Source: Incurvaria masculella (taxonomy: Eukaryota; Arthropoda; Insecta; Lepidoptera; Incurvariidae). From it: 64,000 bases of DNA. The notes under the pieces were generated by a model. It made no database searches. It had not been told where the DNA came from and saw only the letters and a program-made list of their open reading frames with translations. The position numbers were made by a program, and so were the translations under genes. Where the stretch lies: NCBI GenBank assembly GCA_946894095.1, contig OX335642.1:26733021-26797020 (forward strand). Reading direction: 5' to 3'. This document shows, piece after piece, positions 9,094-18,850 of this stretch; within the stretch, counting starts at the first letter, position 1, and each line of letters starts with the position of its first letter.

Positions 9094-11907
9094 ATGTGTG
9101 GAGTACAAGGGGGAAAAATCCTTATGCTTGAACAATTTTTACTTCATAACAATATTGATATTTTTTGTGTGAATGAATCTTGGATTAGCAGCAATGAATT
9201 ATGTACACACAATATTAAAAATTATTCGATTGCAAGCAGTAGCCATAGAAATGAATATATTAGAGGAGGAACTGTTATTTTTGCAAAGACGGGTTTGAGA
9301 ACAAAAAACCGAGTGGATATTGTTGGCATGTCAATTGAAAAGGAATTTGAAGTTAGCTGTATAGAGATGGATTTCCTAATTATTGTATCAGTATATCGAT
9401 CGCCGTCGGCAAATGTGGTCTTTTTCATAGAAAAACTTGACGAGTGCTTATGCAAATTAACTAGAAATAATAATAAGACTCTTATAATTTGTGGTGACTT
9501 CAATGTCATGTTCCCATTAAATAAAAAATATAAACATGAATTATCTGACATAATGGATAGCTTTATGCTAAAACAAATAATTTTTGAACATACGAGAGTG
9601 ACCGAGACATCTGCGACTTGCATAGATAATATATTTACAGATGCTGAAGTACTCGAGTCAAAGGTATTACCGGGTGTTAAATCTGATCATTATGCTATAT
9701 TAATGTGTATTCTATATAAGTCTGATAAAAAACAAAAAAAACTTTTCAAAAGTTACAGAATGCTGAACAAGGACAAATTAATGGCCTTAAACAGAGACTT
9801 AAAAATAGAGTTTGAAGTTATCGATAGCAAAATACATTTTAAAGAATTTTTCAACCCATTTATTCGGTACTTAAATATGCATATGCCTTTAAAATATAAA
9901 GATGTTATCAAAAAGAAAAAAACCTTCTCCGAATGGGCCACACCTGGCATAAGCATATCAAAAGAAAAATTGTTCTTCTTGTATGATTTGTTAAAAGTAA
10001 GTCCTACTTCACAACTTAGATTATACGTATCTAAATACAGTAAAATTTTTAAACAAGTATCCTTTAGAGCCAAACAACTTTTCCTTGAAGAAAGAATTCA
10101 TAATTCAAAAAATAAAATTAAAACAGCTTGGGAAATTATAAAAGAAGAGACAGGTAAATCTACGAAATGTAGAAACACTATAATTGAGATAAAATTAGAT
10201 GACAACATTATTTCTGATGGCAAAAATATAGCTAATAACTTTAATCATTACTTTGCCACAATAGCACAAAACATAACAAATAACTTAAAAACTAGTGTAG
10301 AAGTATCTATTGACTACCTATATAAATTCACAATTCCAAACACTAAACAAATTACATTTCTCCCGGTATCAGATTTGGAAATAAGAAAAATAATAAGAAA
10401 TCTTAAATCTAAGGGCTCCCAAGACTTATGGCATGTTTCAACAAAACTAGTCAAGTCGTTATGTGATAGTATTGTTGAACCTCTGAGAGCTGTAATCAAT
10501 CAATGCCTAGTAAATGGAGAGTTCCCTGATCCACTAAAAATTGCGAAGGTTGTTCCATTATTCAAAAAAGGATGCCAAAATGACATGAGTAACTACCGGC
10601 CAGTATCTTTACTACCAATATTCAGTAAGGTCCTTGAAAAAGTCATGGAAAATAAACTCATAGATTTTTTAAATAAATGTGATATAATTAACTATAAGCA
10701 GTTTGGATTTCGAAAAGGAATGTCAACAGGAGATGCTATTGCGACAATGCTTAAATCACTTCTAACTTCATTAGATAACTCTAAACACACATATGGCATT
10801 TTCTGTGACCTTTCCAAGGCGTTTGATTGTGTGGATCACATTATATTGATGCGAAAACTAGAGCACTATGGTATAAGGGGCAAGGAGCTGAAATTGTGCA
10901 AATCTTATCTGAAAAACCGAAAGCAAATATGCGATGTCAACAGTACAAAGTCTGATGTCGAAGCACTGACCGTTGGCGTACCACAGGGATCTATACTGGG
11001 GCCCTTACTCTTTTTGATATATGTTAACGATATTTCTAGCTGTATTACCAACGACATCGAATTGGTCATGTTTGCTGATGACATTTCTCTCGTTCTGCAA
11101 AACAAAGATATAAATGTAATAAAAGAATCATTTCTTAAAGTTATGGAATCCTTACAGAATTGGTTCCAATCTAATAATCTTCTACTGAATGTGAATAAGA
11201 CAAACTTAATGCATTTTGCGTTGGGAACTCAGCGTAGGAAAATAAATGAGGATATAGTAGCTATATCTAAAGATCTATCATTAAATGTTTGCACTGAAAT
11301 TATCTTTTTAGGGGTAATATTTGATAATAAACTGAATTGGAAACCCCATATCGATAATCTTGCTGAGAAACTAAGTGCAGCATGTTATGCTATAAAGAAA
11401 ATAAAGGAACTATGCGGTGTTAATGCTGCCAAATCAGTTTATTATGCCTATTTTGACAGCATTATGTCATATGGTCTGATGTTTTGGGGTACAGCAGTGG
11501 AGATAAATAGAATATTTATCTTACAAAAGAGAGCAATGCGTTACCTATTTAGCATGAAATCGCAAAATTCTTGTAGAGATGTTTTTAGAGAAGCAGGAAT
11601 CATGACCCTTACAAGTAAATACATCTACCAAAATATAAAGTATGCCAGAAAGTATATAAATGATGCCAAACTGAACTCGGAGGTACATAATTATGGTACG
11701 AGACATAGAAATGACATACATTGCATTAAAAATAGACTGAGTAAGGTTTCAAATAGCTTCATTTGTAATAGTATTAAGTTTTATAATAAAATACCTGAGG
11801 ATATTAGGAACCTGGAAGATATGCCATTCTTAAAAAAAATTAAACTATGTCTACTGAAAAAGAGTTACTATACCCTTAATGAGGCCCTAGCTGACAAAGA
11901 TTTTTAG
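9094..11907 (+). CDS. CR1-like LINE ORF2: AP endonuclease plus reverse transcriptase
   Basis: 937 codons from the first ATG, but the frame is open from 8932 and the conserved endonuclease start motif NVQG is encoded at 9082-9093, just upstream of that ATG. This suggests translation begins upstream by fusion or reinitiation. APE-type endonuclease residues 1-210: NESW (~27), SVYRSP (~107), CGDFN (~133), SDHYA (~197). Reverse transcriptase residues ~480-760: NYRPVSLLP, GFRKGMSTGD, DLSKAFDCVDH (~572), GVPQGSILGPLLF (~628), FADD (~659). A C-terminal LINE tail runs to 937. It nicks target DNA and primes cDNA synthesis for retrotransposition. No internal stop; appears intact. Confidence 0.93.
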   Translation: MCGVQGGKILMLEQFLLHNNIDIFCVNESWISSNELCTHNIKNYSIASSSHRNEYIRGGTVIFAKTGLRTKNRVDIVGMSIEKEFEVSCIEMDFLIIVSVYRSPSANVVFFIEKLDECLCKLTRNNNKTLIICGDFNVMFPLNKKYKHELSDIMDSFMLKQIIFEHTRVTETSATCIDNIFTDAEVLESKVLPGVKSDHYAILMCILYKSDKKQKKLFKSYRMLNKDKLMALNRDLKIEFEVIDSKIHFKEFFNPFIRYLNMHMPLKYKDVIKKKKTFSEWATPGISISKEKLFFLYDLLKVSPTSQLRLYVSKYSKIFKQVSFRAKQLFLEERIHNSKNKIKTAWEIIKEETGKSTKCRNTIIEIKLDDNIISDGKNIANNFNHYFATIAQNITNNLKTSVEVSIDYLYKFTIPNTKQITFLPVSDLEIRKIIRNLKSKGSQDLWHVSTKLVKSLCDSIVEPLRAVINQCLVNGEFPDPLKIAKVVPLFKKGCQNDMSNYRPVSLLPIFSKVLEKVMENKLIDFLNKCDIINYKQFGFRKGMSTGDAIATMLKSLLTSLDNSKHTYGIFCDLSKAFDCVDHIILMRKLEHYGIRGKELKLCKSYLKNRKQICDVNSTKSDVEALTVGVPQGSILGPLLFLIYVNDISSCITNDIELVMFADDISLVLQNKDINVIKESFLKVMESLQNWFQSNNLLLNVNKTNLMHFALGTQRRKINEDIVAISKDLSLNVCTEIIFLGVIFDNKLNWKPHIDNLAEKLSAACYAIKKIKELCGVNAAKSVYYAYFDSIMSYGLMFWGTAVEINRIFILQKRAMRYLFSMKSQNSCRDVFREAGIMTLTSKYIYQNIKYARKYINDAKLNSEVHNYGTRHRNDIHCIKNRLSKVSNSFICNSIKFYNKIPEDIRNLEDMPFLKKIKLCLLKKSYYTLNEALADKDF

Positions 11908-12267
11908 TTAATTTAGAATTAGTAATTGTATTTAAATTTAGTTAATTTTGAATGTACGATATTTTTTTGTACCCATAGTAGGCAGTTTGCTACTAAATCT
12001 TTTTACCCTTTTATTTTTTGTATTGTTTGTTTATTAGTATTTATAATTGAAATGACCATGATAATCTATTATCATAAAGCCCTAATTATTAAGTTGACAT
12101 ATTTAGCTTAGTTTTAATTATTTAGTAAATTTGACGATGGTATATGCCAGAAATTGTAAGCTGAATCTATGTTTGCCTGTATGCCCTAAAATAAGAAAAA
12201 ATGACCTGTCTGAGTGTAGCTTGTCTACCAATTTGACAAAATGATATACAATACAATACAATACAAG
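11908..12267 (+). other. 3' UTR and (ACAAT)n tail of the CR1-like LINE
   Basis: AT-rich non-coding sequence ending in repeated 'acaat' units at 12246-12266, directly followed by the right target duplication. This 3' UTR differs from that of the related copy at 60856-62079, which ends in GAAACT units. Confidence 0.75.
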
Positions 12268-12990
12268 TCTTTTAAAAGGCTTGCTGACTCTTAACACAAA
12301 TCCTAACATTTGATAGGCTCTATTAATAATGTTGTTGATGTGTAAGTGGAAATGGAGCTTAGAATCAAATTGTACTCCCAGGTCACGAATGTTATCGACT
12401 CTGAGTAAGTTTTGTCCATCGATGCGATAGGTATACAGTACAGGGTTAACTTTTTTTGTAAAGGAAATACTCATACATTTATAAAGGCTGAGAAATAATG
12501 TATTATTGTTACAGTATGTTTCGAAACGAATTAAATCTTCTTGTACCAAAGTGCAATCAGACTCATTATAGATTTTTGCGAATATTTTAATGTCATCTGC
12601 ATATAAAAGGAAATCACAGAATCTAAAGCAGTCAATGACATCGTTAATAAAAATTACAAATAGTAGGGGCCCTAAAATCGATCCCTGTGGGACCCCCGAT
12701 GACACATTTTCCCAACAAGAGCTAAAGCCTCTAACGGTCACTGCTTGCTGTCTTGCAGCTAAGTATGAAGCGAACCATCTCAGCAGGTTTCCTCTGATGC
12801 CATTGTAATATATTTTCTTTAGCAGTATGAGGTGGTCCACTTTATCAAAGGCCTTCTTTAAATCGCAATAGACAGCATCTACTTGGACACCACGGTCCAT
12901 ATTTTTGAAGAGAAAATTAGAGAGTAAAAGAAGATTACTTGCAGTCGAGCGACCTTTAACAAACCCGTGCTGCTGCTCCAAGATCTGTGG
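12268..12990 (-). mobile_element. Jockey-like LINE, reverse-transcriptase palm fragment (split element, proximal half)
   Basis: Minus-strand coding from about 12981 down to 12268: QHGFVKGRSTASN, DLKKAFDKVDH, SGVPQGSILGPLLF, YADD and NIINRAYQMLGF are ordered RT motifs. The reading frame seems to run on to 12118, but below 12268 it is read from the antisense of the inserted CR1-like 3' UTR and is not protein of this element. It is 5'-truncated near 12990, where the endonuclease is missing. Together with 5987-6908 it is one element interrupted by the CR1-like insertion. Confidence 0.88.
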
Positions 12991-13550
12991 CCTATTGCCC
13001 TAAGGAAGGTTTAAAACCTTATTAACATCTATTTAAATTCAAGCCGTGTCCGAATCTGGTTTCACCACACAAATAATTACAGCAAATCTTTTTGTCAAAC
13101 ACAACCTTTATTCACTATTTACGTCTCCCGCCACCCATCTAACCTTGATGTGAACAATTATTTTTGCCTTTTATGACACCGTATTTTTGTTCTCACTAAA
13201 GATCAACTTTGGAATTATAACTGGAATTAAATAATCCTTGATTATCTAGTATTATCTCATGAACCGTATTAAGTAGACAGTCGAAATTTTCACAGAGTAT
13301 GTATTTATATTGCCGCAATTCCAAAAAAATACTTTAAACCGTGTATGAGTATTTTTCCGCACAATACATTTATATTTCACTAATCAATGTTAATATTTTT
13401 AGTCACACAAATATTATTTCTACTACCTGCCTTATACAATTATAACACGCTTAAATATAATCTGACTTTGTCACTTCTATTAAAATGTGGTAAGTCATTC
13501 GTATGTGGGTAGTAATGTGATAGGGCATTACATGCAAACATTTACAGTTG
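12991..13550. other. Unassigned non-coding stretch
   Basis: AT-rich, with no coding region or clear repeat. A small hairpin 'aaggtttaaaacctt' occurs at about 13005-13020. Confidence 0.4.
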
Positions 13551-13666
13551 TATTCAGAGAGCACATGTCAAAACTTAGTACGAGATTAGCACCGGACTAA
13601 CCATAAAAAAACCGGTTCAGTCCGGCGCACTAAAATTAGTCCGCCCACTCTGAATAGGGCTGCTAC
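13551..13666 (+). mobile_element. Small MITE with 'TATTCAGAG' ends
   Basis: The ends 'tattcagagagcac' and 'actctgaataggg' are inverted copies of one another. The interior reads 'gtacgagattagcaccgg' and 'cagtccggcgcac'. A diverged inverse copy lies at 34967-35080, which defines it as a family. No coding capacity. Confidence 0.65.
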
Positions 13667-14040
13667 TATTCGACATTGTATGCGACAGATACAGCGCTCA
13701 ATGTTACAGCTAGAAGTTTGCGCCGCTTCAACCCCTAATCCAAATAAACCCTTCATTCGGTACAAGCGTGTCGCAGCGAGACGCCTCTTCAGCCTTCGAC
13801 GGTTTGTACAGTGGGCGTCAGCACAAACTATACACTTCTGGTGTTAATATTTTGAAACGAAATGTTTGCATCTAAATATGCACGATTGAACTTTAATAGG
13901 AAACTCGAAGCAACTTTTCATTATTGTCAGTTAGTGATTCTATCCTTTTTGACTGTGCAATTTCGGCATTTTGCTTGTGTCGGTTTAACGGACCACAGGC
14001 TACAACGAGTTAGGAAACATACGGGTCTACTGGCATGGTG
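13667..14040. other. Unassigned stretch
   Basis: No gene or repeat recognised. The 71-codon ORF at 13862 shows no domain. Confidence 0.35.
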
Positions 14041-14043
14041 CCT

Positions 14044-14091
14044 CGCTGAGCATAGTTTTGTGAGTCTAGTCTCATAAAACTATGCTCAGCG
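14044..14091 (+). repeat. Near-perfect 21-bp hairpin with 6-nt loop
   Basis: Arms 14044-14064 and 14071-14091 are complementary at 20 of 21 positions, with one G:T pair in RNA. The loop is 'tctagt'. Too compact for a typical pre-miRNA. It may be a MITE core or a cruciform. Confidence 0.7.
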
Positions 14092-14354
14092 AACACCTGA
14101 TATTTTTTATTTGGTTTTATTGGATGATCAATATTCTGAGCATCTGTGGTCCAGCACAGCCAATCATACCGCTTTTTCATAAAAAAAAAATATGCCATGT
14201 GGTACGTGACAAAAAGCGGTTTTAGAAATTATAGGTTAAATCTATGGAGTTGCTAGTGATATGTGTCTATAGTTAGTGTATTTTGAGATATTCTCTGTAT
14301 TATAACTTATATATAACTATATTATATATATATATTATGTCTTTATAACTATAT

Positions 14355-14460
14355 TATGTCAAACACTCGGTTTACTTTCGACAGCTCGAGCAATATAAGC
14401 GATTAGTGATGCCCCAATCGATGCGTTGCCGATTCGATTTCTTATAATTATTATTTATAC
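14355..14460 (+). repeat. Dispersed repeat shared with 37965-38055
   Basis: The blocks 'gacagctcgag', 'cgattagtgat' and 'ttcgatttcttataa' occur in the same order at 37975-38035. Origin unknown. Confidence 0.5.
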
Positions 14461-14516
14461 ATGTAATAAATGTAATAGATTTAGCACCATAATGCTTTAT
14501 TCTTGCTCAATAGGTC

Positions 14517-14699
14517 ATAAAAACCGGCCAAGTGCGAGTCGGACTCGCACACGAAGGGTTCCGTAAATACACACTCTGTGAAAATTTCAGCTGCCTACCT
14601 ATTACGGTTCATGAGATACAGCCCTGTGATAGACGGACGGACAGCGGAGACTTAGTAATAGGGTTCCGTTTTCACCCTTTGGGTATGGAACCCTAAAAA
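14517..14699 (+). repeat. 'GGCCAAGTGCGAGTCGGA' dispersed repeat, copy 2
   Basis: Internally deleted copy of the repeat at 4219-4461. Both terminal hairpins are kept, and the (GACG)n tract is short. Confidence 0.85.
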
Positions 14700-14759
14700 G
14701 CGTCTTGCAAGTATTGTGTTTTGTGTTGTCTACTGTTGTCTGTCAATAATTACAGTAAT

Positions 14760-14855
14760 TAACTCACAGGCGTGGTAACGTGAAAATAAAAAAACATACA
14801 TAAAAAAAAAACGACGAATTGAAAACCTCCTCCTTTTTTTCGAAGTCGGTTAATT
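14760..14855 (-). repeat. 'AACCGACTTC...GGAGGAG' lepidopteran repeat, end fragment
   Basis: The minus strand reads 'ttaaccgacttcgaaaaaaa', then 'ggaggaggttttcaattcg'. This is the same opening as the longer copy at 20586-20830; another scrap lies at about 19765-19797. Confidence 0.65.
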
Positions 14856-15530
14856 AATGCTTGAACAGATTTCACACACTACAGACTTCTACACAGATTG
14901 AGTGAGTTCAGTTATTTAATTCCAAACTCAGCGAAATAATACTGACACGAGAATAATGTCCCGCCGATTTACTACCCTTTCATAAATTCAATGCTTTTCT
15001 AACTTCATGTGTGATAACAATGCTTCCAAGGCTACACGGTAATTAGTAGTATTTTCCCTGAAGTTTAAGGATATGTTATTAGTCATCATGCTATGTAAGA
15101 GACGGATCATTATACCAATATGACAATTTAGATTTTGGGACACGCATGTCCCTTCAGCCTGCCAGTTGGCGTCCAATCACCACTCAGACAATATTAGATA
15201 TTAATCATTCATATCAGTCTGTAAGAGGTGTATACCCTGCATGTCAAGCACAGCCCCGCCCGCGCTGCTTCGTGGTAATCCCCCGGGTTGACTTTGAGAT
15301 AGGATGGCGAACTGGTGGCAACTAGCTAGATTGCGTATCTATATAGAGCAAGATACATAATGTATATCCCGTTCTGTTTTTTTCCTTATACAAATGAATT
15401 ATAATGAAATGTTCCAATGTCTTACAATTTTTTCTTGTTGACACTGGAATTGTGCATCGCTTGAAGGTACTTGATTGCGGTGACGTTTGGTTCGGATCTA
15501 TTTCCCTAAAATATGATTGAGAGAGGTTGT
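14856..15530. other. Unassigned stretch
   Basis: No gene recognised. Short minus-strand ORFs show no domain. Confidence 0.35.
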
Positions 15531-15670
15531 AGCTGCAATCGGCGTGATGATCGCGAACAGATGCTATTTGTTGTGACTGGCCTGCTTCAATTGGCAACTT
15601 GTTAAATTGCGGGTCTAGTCTTTGCAAAAAACTGATATTTGTCATGACGTGTTTGCATGAATGGTTGATT
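15531..15670 (+). mobile_element. LINE 3'-terminal fragment
   Basis: The blocks 'gatgatcgcgaacag', 'gcttcaattggcaacttg' and 'ctgatatttgtcatga' align with the LINE 3' end inserted at 41976-42283 and with 23815-23870. Confidence 0.6.
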
Positions 15671-17040
15671 ATTTTTACCGCTTAGAAACCTGAGATCGAA
15701 CAACTAATAATAATTAATATCCATGTTCTCGGGAGCCAGACGTGGTAACTGTGATAATATTAACTTATTTTGTTCAATGTTGGCACACTCAAATGTTTTT
15801 GTCACACCCTTATTGTACAACTTTGAAAATATGCCCACTGTTATTCCCTTATGAAGCGATCCAATATTGACGAAGATTACCAGCGACGATGTAGGTAATA
15901 CGGATCGGGCGCTGTTTGCGCTTTCTATATCGATAGAAAGTTGTCGATAAAATACACAGCCTCCCTAGATGGGGCTGTGTCGTCGCGGATGGGGCGAGAT
16001 TGCCGATTGTATACTTTGTATTGGGATTGAGGAATCTTATTTCGTTAGAATTGAAGAGTTCACCTCACTTACCTGATTCAGAAATGTCTACACTTGTACA
16101 TTAAAAAAGTTTAAGTGATATTTTGTACCTGTGTTTTAATGTTCAAGTTATGCAGAGTGTTAACAGACTTTTGGTCCAAAAAGGGTGGGTAACATTTTGT
16201 TGTAAGACTTAAAAAAGTCGTCCTACCATATATTTTGGCGAAAGTCGTTTCCAACCCCTATTCCAAAGATTTTTCAAGCTGAGTTATGCAATTAGAAAAC
16301 TAGAACCTATTAAAACTATGGAGTCACAATACAAAAATATGGAAACCGAGGTCCATTGTGAGCGTGCCATTCTACTCTTAATTGAAGAAAATGTGCTATT
16401 GCATGGCACCTAATATAACCAAGAAAAAAAACAAATTGAATTGTCTTGAAACAGATCACGCAAGATGTTACGACAGTCCCAAAAAATAATTGAGAGGAAA
16501 AAAAAAAGACGTTACGACAACAAGAGAGGACGTCAGAACTTCCCTGACCCTTACTTAGGATTACCGACACTTCGAAGGATTATCACAAAGTTTTCGGGGA
16601 CTAATTCCCTAGGCGAGGCAGAAATAATTTTAGGATGCTACGTAACGGCGTTAGAGCACTTGCGGCTATGCTTAACTTTATCTTAGGAATAATGTTAACA
16701 TCTGGGTGCACCATTGATAAATGGTTGAAGATAATATGGCATGAAATTATGCATTGGAAGGGAACTAAGATTGTTGTAATTTTAACATATAAATTTTCCA
16801 ACCGGTGTACTACATATTCTCGCCAACTAAACTGCTACGGCAAGAAATTAAAAAGGCGACCATACTTTTTGAAATATTTAGCTTTCTCAGACTTCGTTTT
16901 AATTTTGACATCTATCTTAAAATCGCATCTATCAGGTAACCGATTGTAGGTCTCATATTTTTTATTATGTAGGACGTACTTAAAAAATGAACTAAATCCT
17001 TCTTAAAGAAAGACCTAAATAAAAAAACTTCTTTGAGAGG
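15671..17040. other. Unassigned non-coding stretch
   Basis: No recognisable gene or repeat. ORFs of up to 104 codons (16635-16949) have no domain signature or exon-like borders. Confidence 0.35.
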
Positions 17041-17044
17041 CTAC

Positions 17045-17232
17045 TACATCCTTGTATATATAATTCTTCTGTACGCGTGTTTATCGCCTGACTCCTCCTA
17101 AACGGCTGGACCGATTTTTATTTGTGTGTGTGTTAGGATGGGTCCCTGAATGGCTTAGATTTACAATTAGACCCGGTAGGTGGCGCTGTTGTCGAGATGC
17201 TCGGGTCAGCGAAGCCGGGCACCTCAGCTAGT
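17045..17232 (+). mobile_element. Helitron-like non-autonomous element
   Basis: Contains 'aaacggctggaccga' followed by a GC-rich hairpin and the ending 'ccgggcacctcagctag' then T. This matches the Helitron 3' terminus convention (hairpin, CTAG, insertion next to T). No protein encoded. Confidence 0.6.
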
Positions 17233-17424
17233 AATATTATAGTAATACATATAATCTTCGGTTTGCGCGTCTGATAGTTGAAGTTGACTTTTGACGTGAT
17301 AGGGTCGAACGTATAATTCAGCATACATCATATTTCGATTATGGCTCCTAAAAATAACACATTGCATCATTTTCAGAGTAAGAAAAACCCCGAGCAGACA
17401 ACCCTCAAATGTACCAATAACTCG

Positions 17425-17615
17425 TATGTATCTTGTAAGCACTGCTTTCATAAGCAAGCAGTGGCAAACGTTTTTGTAAACTCAAACTAAGTAAAACTAA
17501 AAAATGTCCATCGAAATTTCTTGTCAGTTCTTTTTCCCTATAATTGTGTGAACTGGCAAATGATATAATATGACAAATCCGAGTGCAGCGTTCTCAATAA
17601 ACAATAAAAATACTA
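17425..17615 (+). mobile_element. LINE 3'-end fragment
   Basis: The stretches 'tttcttgtcagttctttttc', 'gaactggcaaatgat', 'tatgacaaatccgagtgcag' and 'aataaacaataaaaa' match the LINE 3' UTR at 42150-42283. Confidence 0.65.
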
Positions 17616-18025
17616 ACTATGTGTATTTGTAGCTCACTAACTTATTAATTTAGTTGACATTCGTCAAAGCACATAATCAGTGTGGTTGAGATCATATTTC
17701 ATCGAGCACTTAATCATCTATGTCGACATATCCATAACTGCAGGACACCGAAGTGGTTCCGTCATGTTACTTCGTCCATAATATTATGCTTACACGGCTG
17801 TATAATTGTTCTAAATAATTCATAATAACCCGAAGCGTTCGCTACTACGCTTGCCGCTCAATTCCCTCTAATCTGATTTATGAAACGGCAAGTTGGAGAA
17901 GATCCGGCCTGAAGTAGCTTCATCAACGAATTATTATTCCATTCGCTTATTACATTTCGTCTGATAGTCGAGCTGCGTTTATATGCAATCACTTTATAAA
18001 TCAATTCTACTGGTGCTCACAGAAT
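17616..18025. other. Unassigned stretch
   Basis: No coding region or repeat seen. Confidence 0.35.
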
Positions 18026-18110
18026 CACAGCGAAGAAGAACTGGTAAGAAACTTCGCTGTTATTTTCTTCACAGTAGTCTTCGTTAACAAAAGTGTTTGC
18101 CACTGCTTAG
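18026..18110 (-). mobile_element. LINE 3'-end scrap, opposite orientation
   Basis: The minus strand reads 'agcgaagtttcttaccag' and 'ttcttcttcgctgtg', the same 3' UTR motif as at 42160-42200. Confidence 0.5.
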
Positions 18111-18814
18111 GGACATACGAGTTTTTGGTATATGTTTGTGTCAATACATTCTTTTATTTCCCTAAAACATTAATGTGCTTTGACGTTTACACTGTGGGGA
18201 GATGAAAAGGTGGGTCAGGTCTTGAGACCCACGGCTGCGCAGCTGCTCTCCTCTATTCGCTAATTGATTGTTGTAAATGTGTTAACTAGTTGGGAAACTA
18301 GTGCGATATAGACTTCATGCGTTTTTGACATGTTGGACGTTCTAGCGAGTAACGTCAACTAGCTTCAATGCATCTATTTGATGCATTTGTGGCATGTGAC
18401 ACCACATCACCATATCGATTATTGAAACTATTTATGATTGTTAGCACGTCTACACAGTCCATCTGTAAACTATATTATTCGTGATCTGAATGGCGATTAC
18501 ATTCGTAGTCAACGGACATTTTGTTGATGACTCCCTAGATCTAACAAGGATTTGAGAGGTTTGCTTTCTGCAGACTCCATCCTACGAATGCAGGAAGGCA
18601 ACCATTCTGTGCAAACATCTTACGCAGCGGTTGGCTGTACTTGACTTTGCCGAGTAGACCATTGAGAGGAAACAATGCGATTTCATCATGTCATCACTTA
18701 TAGCGAAAAAATAGCTAGATATTTATTTTGATATTATGTTATTTTAGTCTTACCACTTATTTGAAATAATGTACAGCTCGCATCACCCTCGGCGCCACAG
18801 TAGGCATTGGCATG
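18111..18814. other. Unassigned stretch
   Basis: No gene or repeat recognised. Confidence 0.35.
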
Positions 18815-18818
18815 GCAA

Positions 18819-18850
18819 GGACTTTGACCCACTTATGTGGGTTAAAGTCC
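18819..18850 (+). repeat. 14-bp hairpin with 4-nt loop
   Basis: 'ggactttgacccac' and 'gtgggttaaagtcc' pair with one mismatch around the loop 'ttat'. Probably a small palindrome without function. Confidence 0.6.

Larger units (their letters stand above)
6909..12267 (+). mobile_element. Full-length CR1-like non-LTR retrotransposon
   Basis: About 5.36 kb: a 452-bp 5' UTR, ORF1 (7361-8995), ORF2 (9094-11907, frame open from 8932), a ~360-bp 3' UTR and a short (ACAAT)n tail at 12246-12266. Microsatellite tails are typical of CR1-group elements. It sits inside a minus-strand Jockey-like ORF with a 7-bp duplication. Both ORFs are intact, so the insertion may be recent. A truncated relative lies at 60856-62079. 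The CR1/Rex1/Daphne clade assignment is by motif impression and needs a tree. Confidence 0.88.

Noticed and set aside
12118..12267. C-terminal ~50 codons of the minus-strand Jockey ORF
   Set aside because: This stretch is antisense to the 3' UTR of the inserted CR1-like LINE; the real Jockey continuation is at 5987-6908.
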